A stretch of DNA of 51,485 nt from Mesostigma viride (taxonomy: Eukaryota > Streptophyta > Mesostigmatophyceae > Mesostigmatales > Mesostigmataceae), in the NCBI GenBank assembly GCA_009746045.1, contig RPFO01000328.1, positions 1-51,485 of the forward strand, read 5' to 3'. Of the stretch, positions 1 to 10,188 are shown piece by piece. Position 1 is the first letter of the stretch, and the number at the start of each line of letters is the position of its first letter. A model generated the notes under the pieces. It did no database searches. It saw only the letters and a list, made by a program, of their open reading frames with translations, and was not told where the DNA came from. A program made the translations under genes and the position numbers.

Positions 1-160
1 TCTGATTATCTGGCACCTCAGCCTGGTCTCCCAGCGCCTGGCCGTCCCCGCGTCCATCGCGTCCACCGCGTCCATCGCGTCCATCTCGTACATCCATCCC
101 AGCGCCGCGCCGCGCGAAGCCCATAAAGCCCGCTTGTTGGTTGATAGCTCCATCCTCCAT
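1..160 (-). CDS. Gag of element B, N-terminal part cut by the window edge
   Basis: The start codon is at 158-160 and the reading frame runs off the left edge after about 53 residues. It is identical to the first 53 residues of the complete gag at 30493-31680. The visible part contains a short DGR/RGG-rich stretch that comes from an imperfect DNA repeat of GCGTCCATC type. The rest of this copy lies outside the window. It belongs to the element B copy whose ORF0 and 5' LTR follow at 263-1973. Confidence 0.9.
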   Translation of the reverse strand, partial: MEDGAINQQAGFMGFARRGAGMDVRDGRDGRGGRDGRGDGQALGDQAEVPDNQ

Positions 161-262
161 GATGGTCTCTGTTCAGATCTGCTATAGCCAGCCAAGTGGC
201 CAAGCAGCAATTAAAGCAATATAAGCTACTGAACAAGAAAGGAAAGTGCCAAGTGTTACCAC

Positions 263-1183
263 TCAGGCAATACCACCACGGCTGGCCCCAGGCGCGTCCT
301 GGTTCTCCTTGTCGCTGTCGTCGTCGCTGTCGCTCACCACAATCAGCTCTGGTACCCTGCTACCTGCTGCGCCGTCGTCGACCCGCTGTCGGCCCGCGAT
401 GACTGAATCGTCACCGTTGGTAAAGTAGACAGGTGACAACCCGTCGTGGGTACCTCGCGGATTGTACGTTGGCACCTCGTGGTCGCCGAGTGCCTCGTCG
501 CCTAGCCCAGCGACACCCCCTGCTCCTACCTCAAGGTCACTAACGTACCCAAGAGGTGCAAACTCCTCCCAACGCGTCACACGAACGCGAAGGGGCGGGG
601 GCAGCTCCTGAAAAGGAACTCTTACTCGCTCTGGAAACCTGCCGACTCTTGTCGCGCGCTGTCCTCCGGCGATGGCTTCCGCTGTCGCCCCGACCTCTGC
701 AAGCCGCCTGTGATGCTCCGCTCCGCGTCGTTCACGCCTAACTGGCCCCGCTGCAACACCCTCGTCGCCGATGCCGCCTGCGAAAGCACGTGGTACTCCC
801 GCGCCCGCTACTGTCGGCACAAACTTGTGTCGCCCTGCGCCAGCTGCTTCCGCAACCTCGCCTCGCCTTGCTGCCAACTCCGTCCGCACTCGCTCTGCTA
901 CTGCAGTAATCACCGTCTGGATGCCGACCAACCCGTGAAGCTCCTGCTCAAGGTCGTCGATGCTCCGGTGCTCCGGAATGACGATGGTTTGCACGTGTCG
1001 CAGAATTCGCTCCCAATCTTCGACTTGGTCGTCGACGAATTGCACGAAGCTGCGATTTACAGGCGGACGATCTGCAAGCAATAAAGATAGATCCCGAACG
1101 ACACGGCGTAATTCAGGAGAAATCGAACCCCCAGCAGACTGCCGAAACCGGAAATCCTGCTGCCGTTGTTCCTCCTGCACCAT
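263..1183 (-). CDS. ORF0 of element B, extra protein upstream of gag, function unknown
   Basis: This is a 306-residue open frame between the 5' LTR and gag of element B, in the sense direction of the element. I do not recognise a family. The first ~115 residues look helical, with charged and hydrophobic residues alternating; the middle is rich in Arg, Ala and Gly. Near the C-terminus (residues 280-291) is LIVVSDSDDDSD, a hydrophobic core followed by acidic and Ser residues, which is the form of a SUMO-interacting motif. The same 921 bp frame is kept intact in both units. Element A has an ORF in the same place with a possibly related helical segment, which argues that the protein belongs to the element. 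The frame ends in TGA; reading on would add 26 mostly hydrophobic residues. A chance GC-rich frame remains possible. Confidence 0.6.
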   Translation of the reverse strand: MVQEEQRQQDFRFRQSAGGSISPELRRVVRDLSLLLADRPPVNRSFVQFVDDQVEDWERILRHVQTIVIPEHRSIDDLEQELHGLVGIQTVITAVAERVRTELAARRGEVAEAAGAGRHKFVPTVAGAGVPRAFAGGIGDEGVAAGPVRRERRGAEHHRRLAEVGATAEAIAGGQRATRVGRFPERVRVPFQELPPPLRVRVTRWEEFAPLGYVSDLEVGAGGVAGLGDEALGDHEVPTYNPRGTHDGLSPVYFTNGDDSVIAGRQRVDDGAAGSRVPELIVVSDSDDDSDKENQDAPGASRGGIA

Positions 1184-1276
1184 TCACCACCGGACGAGCT
1201 CCTCTCGTCGTAAACGCTGCACACCGCAACCGGCAACGACCCTCCTGGCCGTTCCGCTGAGACTGGTTGTAATTTG
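1184..1276 (-). promoter_or_regulatory. Element B leader with primer-binding region
   Basis: In the sense direction the first bases after the 5' LTR are CAAATTACAACCAGTC (1261-1276). They do not begin with TGG, so no ordinary site for a tRNA 3' end is visible. The octamer ATTACAAC stands at bases 4-11 here and at the same place in element A, which marks it as the likely primer site. The rest of this 93 bp leader runs to the ORF0 start codon. Confidence 0.45.
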
Positions 1277-1973
1277 AGTTAAGCTTTCTTCGCACACGCA
1301 ATGTGAAGGATATGGTTGCAATGCAGCAATGTGTGATATGGTTGGAAACGGAGCTTTGTTAAAATCGGATAATGTTTACAGCGCTCACACACTTGAGGCT
1401 TGTACACGCGTTTGCCAAGTCAAGGCACAACACGTGAGGCGGGCTCGCAAGAGATGCCCATTTGGCACTGGCCTATTGTTTATATACTTGTGCACTGTGC
1501 TTGCTAGTCCTGAGCAGCCTAGGAGGCCTGCTCAGTAATAACACCCCCGGTACAGTATTCACTACCTGTACAGCGCCCAGCTCCTATACAGTAGGTCTGC
1601 CATACAGGCACAGTGACCACAGAGCACAGTCCACAGTGACTATTGCATCTGCACCTAGAAGTCCAGGACTAAGCCTGCGGTACCAACAGACCACAGGTTA
1701 AGGTTCCTATTTCCTGCGTACGACGTATTAATCCAATACCGTCGTAGGTACAGCACCTAATTCCTGTCAGCCCAGGAATTACTGTCGACCCCATATGTCG
1801 TCGGCAAATATTCACGTCCGACTTAGAAGAACAGCCGGCTCGCGCTCGCGCGCGACCGGGAAGTCGGAACGCCATAACTTTCTTGATACTCGTCGGAATG
1901 AACTCGTTCCGGTGCCGCTGGAATCGCAGAGATATGCCGAATCAGGATCACGCCAATGCGCTTGGCGTTAACT
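1277..1973 (-). repeat. 5' LTR of element B (unit 1)
   Basis: This 697 bp block matches the left-hand LTR at 25556-26251 and begins and ends AGTTAA...GTTAACT on the plus strand. The flank TGGAC (1974-1978) is the 5 bp target duplication matching 25551-25555. In sense, U3 starts at 1973. It contains the CATAAC box (1873-1922) and repeated TACAG pentamers around 1550-1640. A TATA box is at 1478-1487. No AATAAA is evident. Its inner end differs from that of the 3' LTR by one substitution and one indel. Confidence 0.93.
1478..1487 (-). promoter_or_regulatory. TATA box in LTR of element B
   Basis: The sense strand reads GTATATAAAC, close to the TATAWAAR consensus, about 490 bp from the U3 end and 200 bp from the inner LTR end. 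That position fits a U3/R boundary shortly downstream. The same site occurs at 25756-25765 and 32998-33007. Confidence 0.5.
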
Positions 1974-2092
1974 TGGACAACTCACAAGAGATGTTATTTA
2001 GTGCCCGCAATCATATTTCAGCATTGTGCAAATGAATTTCAAGTGTTATTACCATAGTTCAATTTTTAAGGGTTTTGGGGTGCCACCTCCCC
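1974..2092. mobile_element. Right end of the TTAA-target DNA element (unit 1)
   Basis: After the TGGAC target duplication of element B, non-satellite sequence runs to CCACCTCCCC at 2092 and is followed by TTAA and satellite. Read in reverse, the end is GGGGAGGTGGC, an imperfect inverted repeat of the left end GGGGACGTGGC at 23785. The left part of this copy lies outside the window. Confidence 0.75.
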
Positions 2093-3712
2093 TTAATTAC
2101 ATAAATGCCATCCATGTACGTAGACGGGCCATGATGACACCATGGGAGCCTGAATCCTCATCATTAATTACATAAATGCCATTCATGTACGTAGGCCAGC
2201 CATGGAGACACCATGGGAGCCTGAATCCTCATCATTAATTACATACATGCCTACAATGTAGGTAGACAAGCCATGATGACACCATGGGAGCCTGAATCCT
2301 CATCATTTATTTTATGAGACATCCATGTACGTAGGCCAGCCATGATGACACCATGGGAGCCTGAATCCTCATCATTTCTTTTTCTTTGACATCCATGTAC
2401 GTAGGCCAGCCATGATGACACCATGGGAGCCTGAATCCTCCTCATTAATTACATACATGCCATCCATGTACGTACACGGGCCATGATGACACCATGGGAG
2501 CCTGAATCCTCATCATTTACTATTCCTTGACATCCATGTACGTAGGCCAGCCATGGAGACACCATGGGAGCCTGAATCCTCATCATTAATTACATAAATG
2601 CCAACCATGTACGTAGACAAGCCATGATGACACCATGGGAGCCTGAATCCTCCTCATTAATTACATAAATGCCAACCATGTACGTAGACAAGCCATGATG
2701 ACACCATGGGAGCCTGAATCCTCATCATTAATTACATACATGCCATCCATGTACGTAGACAGGCCATGATGACACCATGGGAGCCTGAATCCTCATCATT
2801 TACTATTCCTTGACATCCATGTACGTAGGCCAGCCATGGAGACACCATGGGAGCCTGAATCCTCCTCATTAATTACATAAATGCCAACCATGTACGTAGA
2901 CAAGCCATGATGACCCCATGGGAGCCTGAATCCTCATCATTAATTACATAAATGCCATCCATGTACGTAGACGGGCCATGATGACACCATGGGAGCCTGA
3001 ATCCTCATCATTTACTATTCCTTGACATCCATGTACGTAGGCCAGCCATGGAGACACCATGGGAGCCTGAATCCTCCTCATTAATTACATAAATGCCAAC
3101 CATGTACGTAGACAAGCCATGATGACCCCATGGGAGCCTGAATCCTCATCATTAATTACATAAATGCCATCCATGTAAGTAGACGGGCCATGATGACACC
3201 ATGGGAGCCTGAATCCTCCTCATTAATTACATAAATGCCAACCATGTACGTAGACAAGCCATGATGACACCATGGGAGCCTGAATCCTCATCATTTACTA
3301 TTCCTTGACATCCATGTACGTAGGCCAGCCATGATGACACCAATGGAGCCTGAATCCTCCTCGTTAATTACATAAATGCCAACCATGTACGTAGACAAGC
3401 CATGATGACCCCATGGGAGCCTGAATCCTCATCATTTACTATTCCTTGACATCCATGTACGTAGACGGGCCATGATGACACCATGGGAGCCTGAATCCTC
3501 ATCATTTACTATTCCTTGACATCCATGTACGTAGGCCAGCCATGATGACACCAATGGAGCCTGAATCCTCTTCATTTTCTTAATGAGAGGATTCAGGTTA
3601 CATAAATGCCAACCATGTAGGTAGACAAGCCATGATGACACCATGGGAGCCTGAATCCTCATCATTAAATACATAAATGCCATCCATGTACGTAGGCCAG
3701 CCATGGAGACAC
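2093..3712. repeat. ~70 bp satellite array between the TTAA element and element A
   Basis: About 23 tandem monomers of 69-71 bp share a core with CATGTACGTA, CCATGATGACACCATGGGAGCCTGAATCCTC and variable AT-rich links such as TTAATTACATAAATGCC or TTTACTATTCCTTGAC. The block begins with the TTAA duplication of the DNA element and ends with the GACAC duplication of element A (3708-3712). It matches 20303-21922 at a constant offset of 18210. Short open frames across it are repeat translations, not genes. Confidence 0.97.
3560..3597. repeat. Inverted repeat inside the satellite
   Basis: The monomer core CCTGAATCCTC is followed after 16 bases by its exact reverse complement GAGGATTCAGG, and the inner bases extend the stem with one bulge. 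The same structure is at 12352-12389 and 21770-21807, and in unit 2. It shows that an 11 bp piece of the monomer was copied in inverted orientation and then spread with the array. Confidence 0.85.
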
Positions 3713-4329
3713 AGTTGTGAGGGTAAGAATGCCACGAATTCCGCCATGGTTCTTGCAGGAAGTTGCCTTTATTAATAATCAGGAAACACAGACGTAAGTC
3801 ACGTCACTTCCAAGACTGCACGCAGCACAGACGACAGGGTCGCAGTGCCAAGAGAACGTGCACGCAAGAACTAGCGTCCCGGTGTGACCAAGTCACTCAT
3901 ATAGCTTACTAGGGACGCGTCCAAGTATTCAGCTGCACTGTCACAGCTGAACTGTCAATCAATTGATTACACAGACTCTGGCACGCCTTTGGCGCGCAGA
4001 TCTATCAATTGTCCATACGGCTAGTCCTGTGGACCTATCCGTACACTAGTCAGCATCAATTGTCTCATAGGTCCTGGCGCGCTACAGTGCGCCTACCTAT
4101 CAATTGACCATCAAGTCCTGTACAAGTCCTGTCAACGTCCTGCGGACTATCAAAGTGACACTTGTACATCCTGTGTCCGTACGCGCCCACAGTGGCGCGC
4201 CGGGTACTGTCGGCACAGCCTAGGAAACGTCATAACTTTTACGTTCCTTAACCAAATGAGGCGTTCAAGGTGCCGTTGGAAAGAGCGTAACAATCTCTAT
4301 CCATCTAACGTAAATCCTTTACGTTAACT
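3713..4329 (-). repeat. 3' LTR of element A (unit 1)
   Basis: This LTR is 617 bp and matches 10936-11552. Sense U3 starts at 4329 with AGTTAACG. It holds the CATAAC box (4231-4280), four copies of ATCAATTG (3958, 4004, 4055, 4099), a TATA-like CTATATG at 3898-3904 and AATAAA at 3768-3773. The order TATA then AATAAA over about 130 bp defines a short R region. Base 4022 is T here and A in both LTRs of the unit 2 copy. Confidence 0.95.
3768..3773 (-). terminator. Polyadenylation signal of element A
   Basis: The sense strand has AATAAA about 55 bp before the end of the 3' LTR and about 125 bp downstream of the TATA-like site, which is where an LTR poly(A) signal is expected. Equivalent copies are at 10991-10996, 35288-35293 and 42514-42519. 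Confidence 0.6.
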
Positions 4330-4350
4330 CCAATCCCTTCTTTTCTTTAG
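4330..4350 (-). other. Polypurine tract of element A
   Basis: Directly next to the 3' LTR the sense strand reads AAAGAAAAGAAGGGATTGG, a purine run that can prime plus-strand synthesis. Element B has AAGAAAAGAAAGGATTGG in the same place (26252-26272), so the tract is conserved between the two elements. Confidence 0.8.
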
Positions 4351-5278
4351 GGATCACATCCCCTGCCAGGGACCCTTGAAGTAGCTTGAAATGTCCTTCA
4401 CTCCAGCTTGAAGCTTGAACAGATGTCTTTAATGGCCATTGCCATTCCCCCAGCCCTTTCTTTTAAGGAACTGGAAAAGAAACAGATCTGCCACAGGGAA
4501 AACCATTTCATGAGAAATGGAGAAAACCTATGGAAGTGGCATTACAGAGTACCACCAGATATTAGAAGCACACAAAATTAAATACATACAGGTTAATTCT
4601 ATGAGGTCTTCTCCAGGAATTAATCCCATCACCTCGGTAGAGCCTCCAGTACAATGACCTTCTGGCGGTGAGTTACATTAATCCCAGATACTAATCCCAT
4701 AAAACCCAGTACATATTCAATATAAGTACAATAAATCCATGACAATTAAAATACCACTTGACAAAGTAAGGCGTATTACAATAGTTTGCCTGTCATTCTC
4801 TCAACAGGGGTCTATTGGCGCCCGTCTTACGGCGCCCGTCTACTTGCCAGATGGTAAACTGCCACAGCAAACAAATGACAAAATGAAACACATAGGCAAC
4901 AATTAAATCCTGCCCTGGGGAACTAGGGAAGTCTGAACAGGCAAACACCTGAACAGGCCAGCTTGTAGAAACATAATACCAGGGAATCGAACCCCGCCCT
5001 ATAAACCCCAGAATAAAGGTTCCCAGACCATTGTGAGAGGTATGTACAAATATACATTTCTTTTAAAATAGAATACATGGTCTGTAATGGACCTGTCAAC
5101 CTTGTGTAGTCAACAGCATGAACCCCAGCCAAAACCTGGCTGTATCCTGATTAAAATCAGAGTGAGTGTACCATGGTCCATGAGCCTTAGTACAGACTAA
5201 AATACAGGTATTATGCCAGTCACAATGCTGACACTACCACACAATCTGCTCTCCAATGCCCTATAACCATGCACCAGC
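4351..5278 (-). other. 3' untranslated region of element A
   Basis: About 0.93 kb between the pol stop codon and the polypurine tract holds no convincing coding frame. The only element recognised in it is the tRNA T-arm-like sequence at 4979-4999. A 69-residue minus-strand frame at 4923-5132 has no recognisable domain and is not called. Unit 2 differs here by one substitution (5088 T, 36608 G). Confidence 0.7.
4979..4999 (-). promoter_or_regulatory. tRNA T-arm / pol III B-box sequence in the 3' region of A
   Basis: The sense strand contains CGGGGTTCGATTCCCTG, which folds as a perfect tRNA T-arm (5 bp stem with one G-U pair, loop TTCGATT) and includes GGTTCGATTCC, the exact RNA polymerase III B-box consensus. 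Element B has the same 21 bases at 26793-26813 although the surroundings have diverged. I see no D arm or anticodon arm upstream, so this is not a whole tRNA gene. Confidence 0.75.
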
Positions 5279-8200
5279 TTAGACAGCTTGCTGAGATGGG
5301 TCCATCAGAGACTGAAGAACCTTGTATTGCACTGCTGCCTTCTGCACTAGCTTGGTCAAAGCATCAGCAGGATTGTCAACCCCAGGGATATGCTCAATAT
5401 TGGCCAAGGAGGACAACTCCTTAAGAAGGAGATAATCCAAGTCCCTACTTCTGGCCATCTGCCTGTGCACAAACTGCACCATCCCCATGGAGTCTGTTTT
5501 TAGAAGAGTGGTAACCTGAAGTGGCCAAGGAGTGTTAGAAGTCATCTGATGAAGCAACTCCTTCAGATAAAGGCTTGTGTGAATGCCTTCACAAATAGCC
5601 CTGCATTCTGCCACATCACTGCTGACAGCCACCCGTTTGTGCAGGCGACTAAACCAGCTCACCAAACTCCCCAGGCCTTCCTGTCTGAGCACAAAGAGCC
5701 CTGCAGCCCTGCCCCTGACCTTGGAGACCTGCCTGCTGTCCATTGAGCTATCCACATACAGCTCCATGCAAATGGGTTGTGATAAATCCACTGCAGACAA
5801 CAGAATGCCAGATGAAGCCCTGACCTGATCAGCCACCTTGGCAGACCCTAGCTCCACCAGCATGTCATCAGGCAACCTGGCTATGACCATGAGGTCTGGC
5901 CTGGAAATGCCTGCCACCCAAGCAACCATGCCCCTCACCATGGGACACAGTGCCTGTGTGATGGTTGGAGGAAGCTTGCTAATGAGGGTCTCTTGATAGT
6001 CATTGCCCCCCACCAGCAGCATACGCCACTCCCCCCTTCTTCACCAGTGTGGCCTCCATGCCCACAAACAGCAGAGGCTCATTCTCCACCTGCCATTGCT
6101 CCCTACCCAGAGGAAACTTGGACTTAATGATGGAGATCAGCTCCTTAAGCCACGACGTGGGAGCTATCAGATGTAGGTCATCCCCGTGCAGCGAAGCATA
6201 CACTGGCAGGCCTTCCCATTGCCCCAGAAACAGACAGGGGTCTACAGGAGAGACCTTCAAGTTGCAATGCTCCTTCAGGAAACGGTTGAGAGTCTCCCTC
6301 CAGATTATTGGACTTGACCTCAGGCCCTCCAGGCCCTTGAGGATTTTAAGGAACTCCGTGTGGATGTCCCTTTTCCATACAGCAGGCACCCTAACATAGA
6401 AAGGCGTCTTGCCCTCCCACTTTTCCTGTGCCACATCTGCATCACCCTCCAGAAATGCCCTCTTGAAGTCTATCACCACTGAGCCATAGTCCAAGCCCTT
6501 GTTGAGAAGGCCTAGAAAGACACACAGCAGCAGCCTCCAAGTATCATGCAGCATGCCAGGGGTATACAACTCCTCAGCAGTGCACTCACCAGTACCCTTG
6601 AACTCATTCAGCACTGGCCTGACATGTGGTACCTTGACCCCGTCCACCTCCTTCATCTTGATGACAAACTTGAGCTTGAGTAGACGTCGTGCAGGAGGCA
6701 GGTCATTGACAGGTTCCACGCATTTCTTGGAGATCCAATCCTCCCCAGATTTAATGAGACCCAGTGTGACCTGGGGACACATAATGGGAGAGGACATGAG
6801 CTTCACCAGGCCTTGGTAGTTGATAGGGCTGTGTCCAGCAAGTGAGTGAGGACCAATGCCCAAACTGCTTGGATGACTAGCAGCTGGCAGTATGAGGTCA
6901 TCAACCAAGGGCTCCTGCCCCTGGCACACTTGCACACGCTTAACCGTCCTGGTTACTGCACGTGATAGGTGAGTGGTCCTGAAATTAATCAGTGGGACCT
7001 GACCAGCCCCTTCCTTAGTCAGGAGAGAGGACGTGATCACTACCCCATCCTGGCATAGGAAATTCTGCCCCAGAAGAGCAGGTCCTTGATAGCCCTCCAA
7101 GACACAAAAAGCAGTGTCCTGTCCAAGGATAGGAATGAATACCTCACCCAGTACCTTCACGTGTACCCCGCCACTGAAGTCAGACACAAACTGATAGCTG
7201 GGTTCAGACATGCTGTACCCTGCTGCAGCCCTGGTCCCAATAATGGAGACCTGAGAATTAGTGTCTACCTCTAAGGCAGTGTCCAGCCCCAGATTGCCAT
7301 GCCACCTGAGCTTGGCTACCTTGGGCTGCTTCTTGGCCCTTTGTAGAGCCCCAATCAATCCAGCCAAACTTGTCCCCCTGGGCTTGGTTAGTGCCTTGGG
7401 CTTGACAGTTGACTCCCCAGCTGTTGACCTTGCAGCCTGTTCAACAAGTACCTCTGCAACCTGGCCAGGGCTGACAGATTCCCCTGCAACAGATGTGGTC
7501 GTTGCGTCAGTGATGTCACCTGGGACCTGAAAATCCTGCAGATCCTGTGAGCCTTGTGCCTGACTGCCCTCATTCATCAGGTTAGGCTTGACATATGACC
7601 AACTCAGCCGGTGTACATGCTTTGGTTCGTCCTCCATGCTGACCAAGCATGCGTGGCTAGCTTCATCAACCTGGGTAACCACCCCAGGACTCCAGCTACC
7701 ACGTTTGCCATAAAGGCTAGGTTCCTTCCAAGCTAGGACCTTCTGACCCACTTGTGGCTCCAGCATCTTCCAACCCCGGTCCTTCTCCCTCAGCTTGGCA
7801 AAGGTGACATGTGCAGCATGTTTCCAGCCCTCCAGCACATGTGGTGGGCACAGGCCATGATATAGACCCATTGGGCTGACAGCAACTCCATCATAGTAGA
7901 AGTTAACCCTGCTGTTCAGCTGCTGCTCCACGTTCCTCAGCCATGCACTCCTGACAAGTGCAGGTGCAGACAAGGGTACCCAGTCTTCAGAGATGATCAA
8001 TTTCTTGACCTCCTGGATTGCCCTCTCGATAGCACCCTGCTGCCCATGAGCCTCCCTAGGTGTAACCAGCAACTCAGGAAGGGTAGGATCACCCTTGAGA
8101 TGCTGAAACTGCATGTCCACCTGGATCCTTGTGGTAGGAAACTTGGCTCTTACATTCTGCAGGGCAGCCAGCAAGTACCTGTTCTTCATAGAAGGTAAAT

Positions 8201-8903
8201 GCTCTAGCACCTTGTATTTCGTGTACCTGTCCACGCACACCAACAGTTGCATGCCCCTGATGTGTTGGATATCACACTGCAGATCACCAATGCTCTGAGG
8301 TAGAGCTTTGGCATGTGATTTCCTGGGCTTGTTGGAGGACAACTGGCACTTACACCGTGAGGCAGCTTGCTGACACGCCTTAAGAAGGGGTGCCCTGCCC
8401 ATACGGAAGGCAAAGTTGTTTGACAGAGAAGTGGCATGCCCAAACATGTTGTGGATTCGGGCACCCAACTCCTGGTACACAGAGGAAGCAGTCCCTGGCA
8501 CAGTCAGGACTGTGCTGTCAGGTTGTCCAGCATCACCATGCTGACTTCCATCCTGTTCTGACTCAGAGCCTGAGTCACCCTGCTCATGCCCAACACCTGG
8601 ACCGCCAGCAGGGACCACATGCATACCACCAGAGGCCTTCACACCCCTCTGTGGTTGTACATTGGTTTCTCTCAAAATGAGAGGTCCACCCTCGTGCCCA
8701 GCACGAGGATGCATAGGGTCAGACATACTTACAGCTGCATCAGCTGTCAAGGACGTCTTCATAGGAACCTGTACCTCTCCAGGTGACCTGGGGCCACACT
8801 GAACCTGGAGATCACCCTCTTGTTGCCCAGATATAAAATCTGCATTGGAGCACCTGGCCTCCCCCTTGGGTGAATTAAGGTGTGTAGGGGTTGCCTCAGA
8901 CAG
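5279..8903 (-). pseudogene. Pol of element A, unit 1, split by indels in RT
   Basis: The pol frame follows the gag UGA in the same frame (first ATG at 8760-8762) and encodes integrase, protease-like domain and RT with the same motifs as the intact copy at 36799-40428. Near 6029-6046 this copy lacks 2 and 3 bases relative to unit 2, around a C run and a TTC repeat. The frame then shifts and the upstream part ends at 6000. The rest of RT and RNase H continues in the correct frame from about 6022 to the stop at 5279. The split falls at about residue 908, after the catalytic HGDD. Other differences from unit 2 are mostly silent, with Met for Val at about residue 943. Because the lesion is in a homopolymer-like stretch, a consensus error in the assembly is a real alternative. 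Confidence 0.85.
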
Positions 8904-8906
8904 TCA
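8904..8906 (-). promoter_or_regulatory. In-frame UGA between gag and pol of element A
   Basis: The sense sequence is GAG CAG TGA CTG TCT. The frame after the TGA is open for 47 codons to the first pol ATG and on through pol. C after the stop is the most permissive fourth base for readthrough. Element B has the same arrangement with CAA TGA CGT. Ribosomal readthrough would make Gag-Pol; internal initiation at the pol ATG is the alternative. Confidence 0.7.
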
Positions 8907-10019
8907 CTGCTCCTTGTTGTCTTCTTGCTGACTGCCCTTTGAAGGCTGGCCTGCCTGGGACTTGTTGTTGTTCTTCTTGTTGTTGTTGTTATTCTTGTTG
9001 CTGCCCTGGCCCTGGGACTTCTTGAAGCTGGGACACTCCTTCTTGATGTGCCCCCACCCCTTGCACAGGTAGCATTGTATCTTGGACTTGCCCTGGCCAC
9101 TGCCCCCATTGTCAGACGCGTTGCCCTGCTTGGGCTGACCACCCACCCGCCTGAACACCGACTTGGAGTGTGACCTCCTGTCAGAATCAGGTGAATGATC
9201 TCCCTTGCGCTTGTGATGGTTGCCCCTACGCCCTCCTTGGCTTCGGTCAGCCTCAGACGTCTTGGAGCCACCCTGGGTACGCCCGCCTGCCTGGGTAGCC
9301 TTCACTGCTGGCACTCCACCCTCAAACAGCTCCTCTGCCTCGAGAGCTTGTTTAATGATGACCTTGTAGGCCTTCAGGGTAGAGTGTGGGGCACACATGA
9401 CTTTTAAGGAGCCACGTGTCGCCTTATCCAGCCCAGAAACCTTGAGCCAGTTGGTTAGGGCTATGTTATCAGCGACATTAAAGCCGTGAGCCCTGCCCTC
9501 CTCAACCATCTTACAATAGTTGAGAAAGTTCTGGATCAGGTCCCCCTTGACCTCCCACCCTTGATACTTGTCCTGCCAATGGATGCCGACCTTCTTTCGT
9601 TGGTCCTCCAGCAGCTCCTTCAGCTCAGCCACGTACAGTGCCCAGGCCTTATTGGCCTTTTTGCACTCCCTGGTTAGGTCCTTAATCTGGTCAGTACACT
9701 TGCCAAAAGTGCTACTGCCTATCCAGATTTGATAGTAATTTGTACCACCGTACAAGCTAGGGAACCCTTCCAATCCCTCCACAAACTCTTCAGCCTGCTT
9801 AGGCTTGGAGTCTGAGGTTACAGGCTGCAACTGATTGACAATTAAAAGACCCTGTGTGGTAAGATCAAAGCCATGAATAGCTTGTGCATTATTATTATTG
9901 TGAGGAAGGTTGGTAATCTCTCCGGTAAGCCCCACGTCATCTACGTGAGCGGTTCCACTACCAGCACCCCCATTATTATTCCCACTGGCTGGACCCTTGC
10001 TACGGCGTCCCTCAGCCAT
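8904..10019 (-). CDS. Gag of element A (unit 1)
   Basis: This 371-residue capsid/nucleocapsid protein packages the element RNA into virus-like particles. Residues 70-235 form a mainly helical capsid-like region. Residues 235-300 are basic and Gly/Ser-rich. One zinc knuckle C-x2-C-x4-H-x4-C lies at C316, C319, H324 and C329, followed by an Asn/Lys/Gln-rich tail. The block VADNIALTNWLKVSGLD aligns with VADRMAMGDFLKSLQLD in Gag of element B, so the two are homologous. The frame ends in UGA, and pol continues in the same frame beyond it, so readthrough is the likely route to Gag-Pol. The first ATG is 170 bp downstream of ORF0. Confidence 0.92.
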   Translation of the reverse strand: MAEGRRSKGPASGNNNGGAGSGTAHVDDVGLTGEITNLPHNNNNAQAIHGFDLTTQGLLIVNQLQPVTSDSKPKQAEEFVEGLEGFPSLYGGTNYYQIWIGSSTFGKCTDQIKDLTRECKKANKAWALYVAELKELLEDQRKKVGIHWQDKYQGWEVKGDLIQNFLNYCKMVEEGRAHGFNVADNIALTNWLKVSGLDKATRGSLKVMCAPHSTLKAYKVIIKQALEAEELFEGGVPAVKATQAGGRTQGGSKTSEADRSQGGRRGNHHKRKGDHSPDSDRRSHSKSVFRRVGGQPKQGNASDNGGSGQGKSKIQCYLCKGWGHIKKECPSFKKSQGQGSNKNNNNNKKNNNKSQAGQPSKGSQQEDNKEQ

Positions 10020-10188
10020 CCTGCACTACCAGCTATTCAAAGAACACCTTAACGAAGCAGCAGAAAATATGTACAAAATTTTTGTGTCGCCTCTGCCGCC
10101 TGCGCCGGTGTCGCTGCCGCCCCCGCGAATTGCCGCCGAAATTCGACAAAAAAATGTCGACAAGTACTGCAGAAGAAAATTAGGCCGA

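Noticed and set aside
2251-2445. Open frames of 60-112 residues across the satellite with repeated peptides such as DEDSGSHGVIMAGLRTW
   Set aside because: They are translations of the ~70 bp monomer in shifting frames, recur wherever the satellite occurs, and have no codon bias or domain.
4979-4999. A tRNA gene in the 3' region of A or B
   Set aside because: Only the T-arm is present; no D arm, anticodon arm or paired acceptor stem was found on either side.
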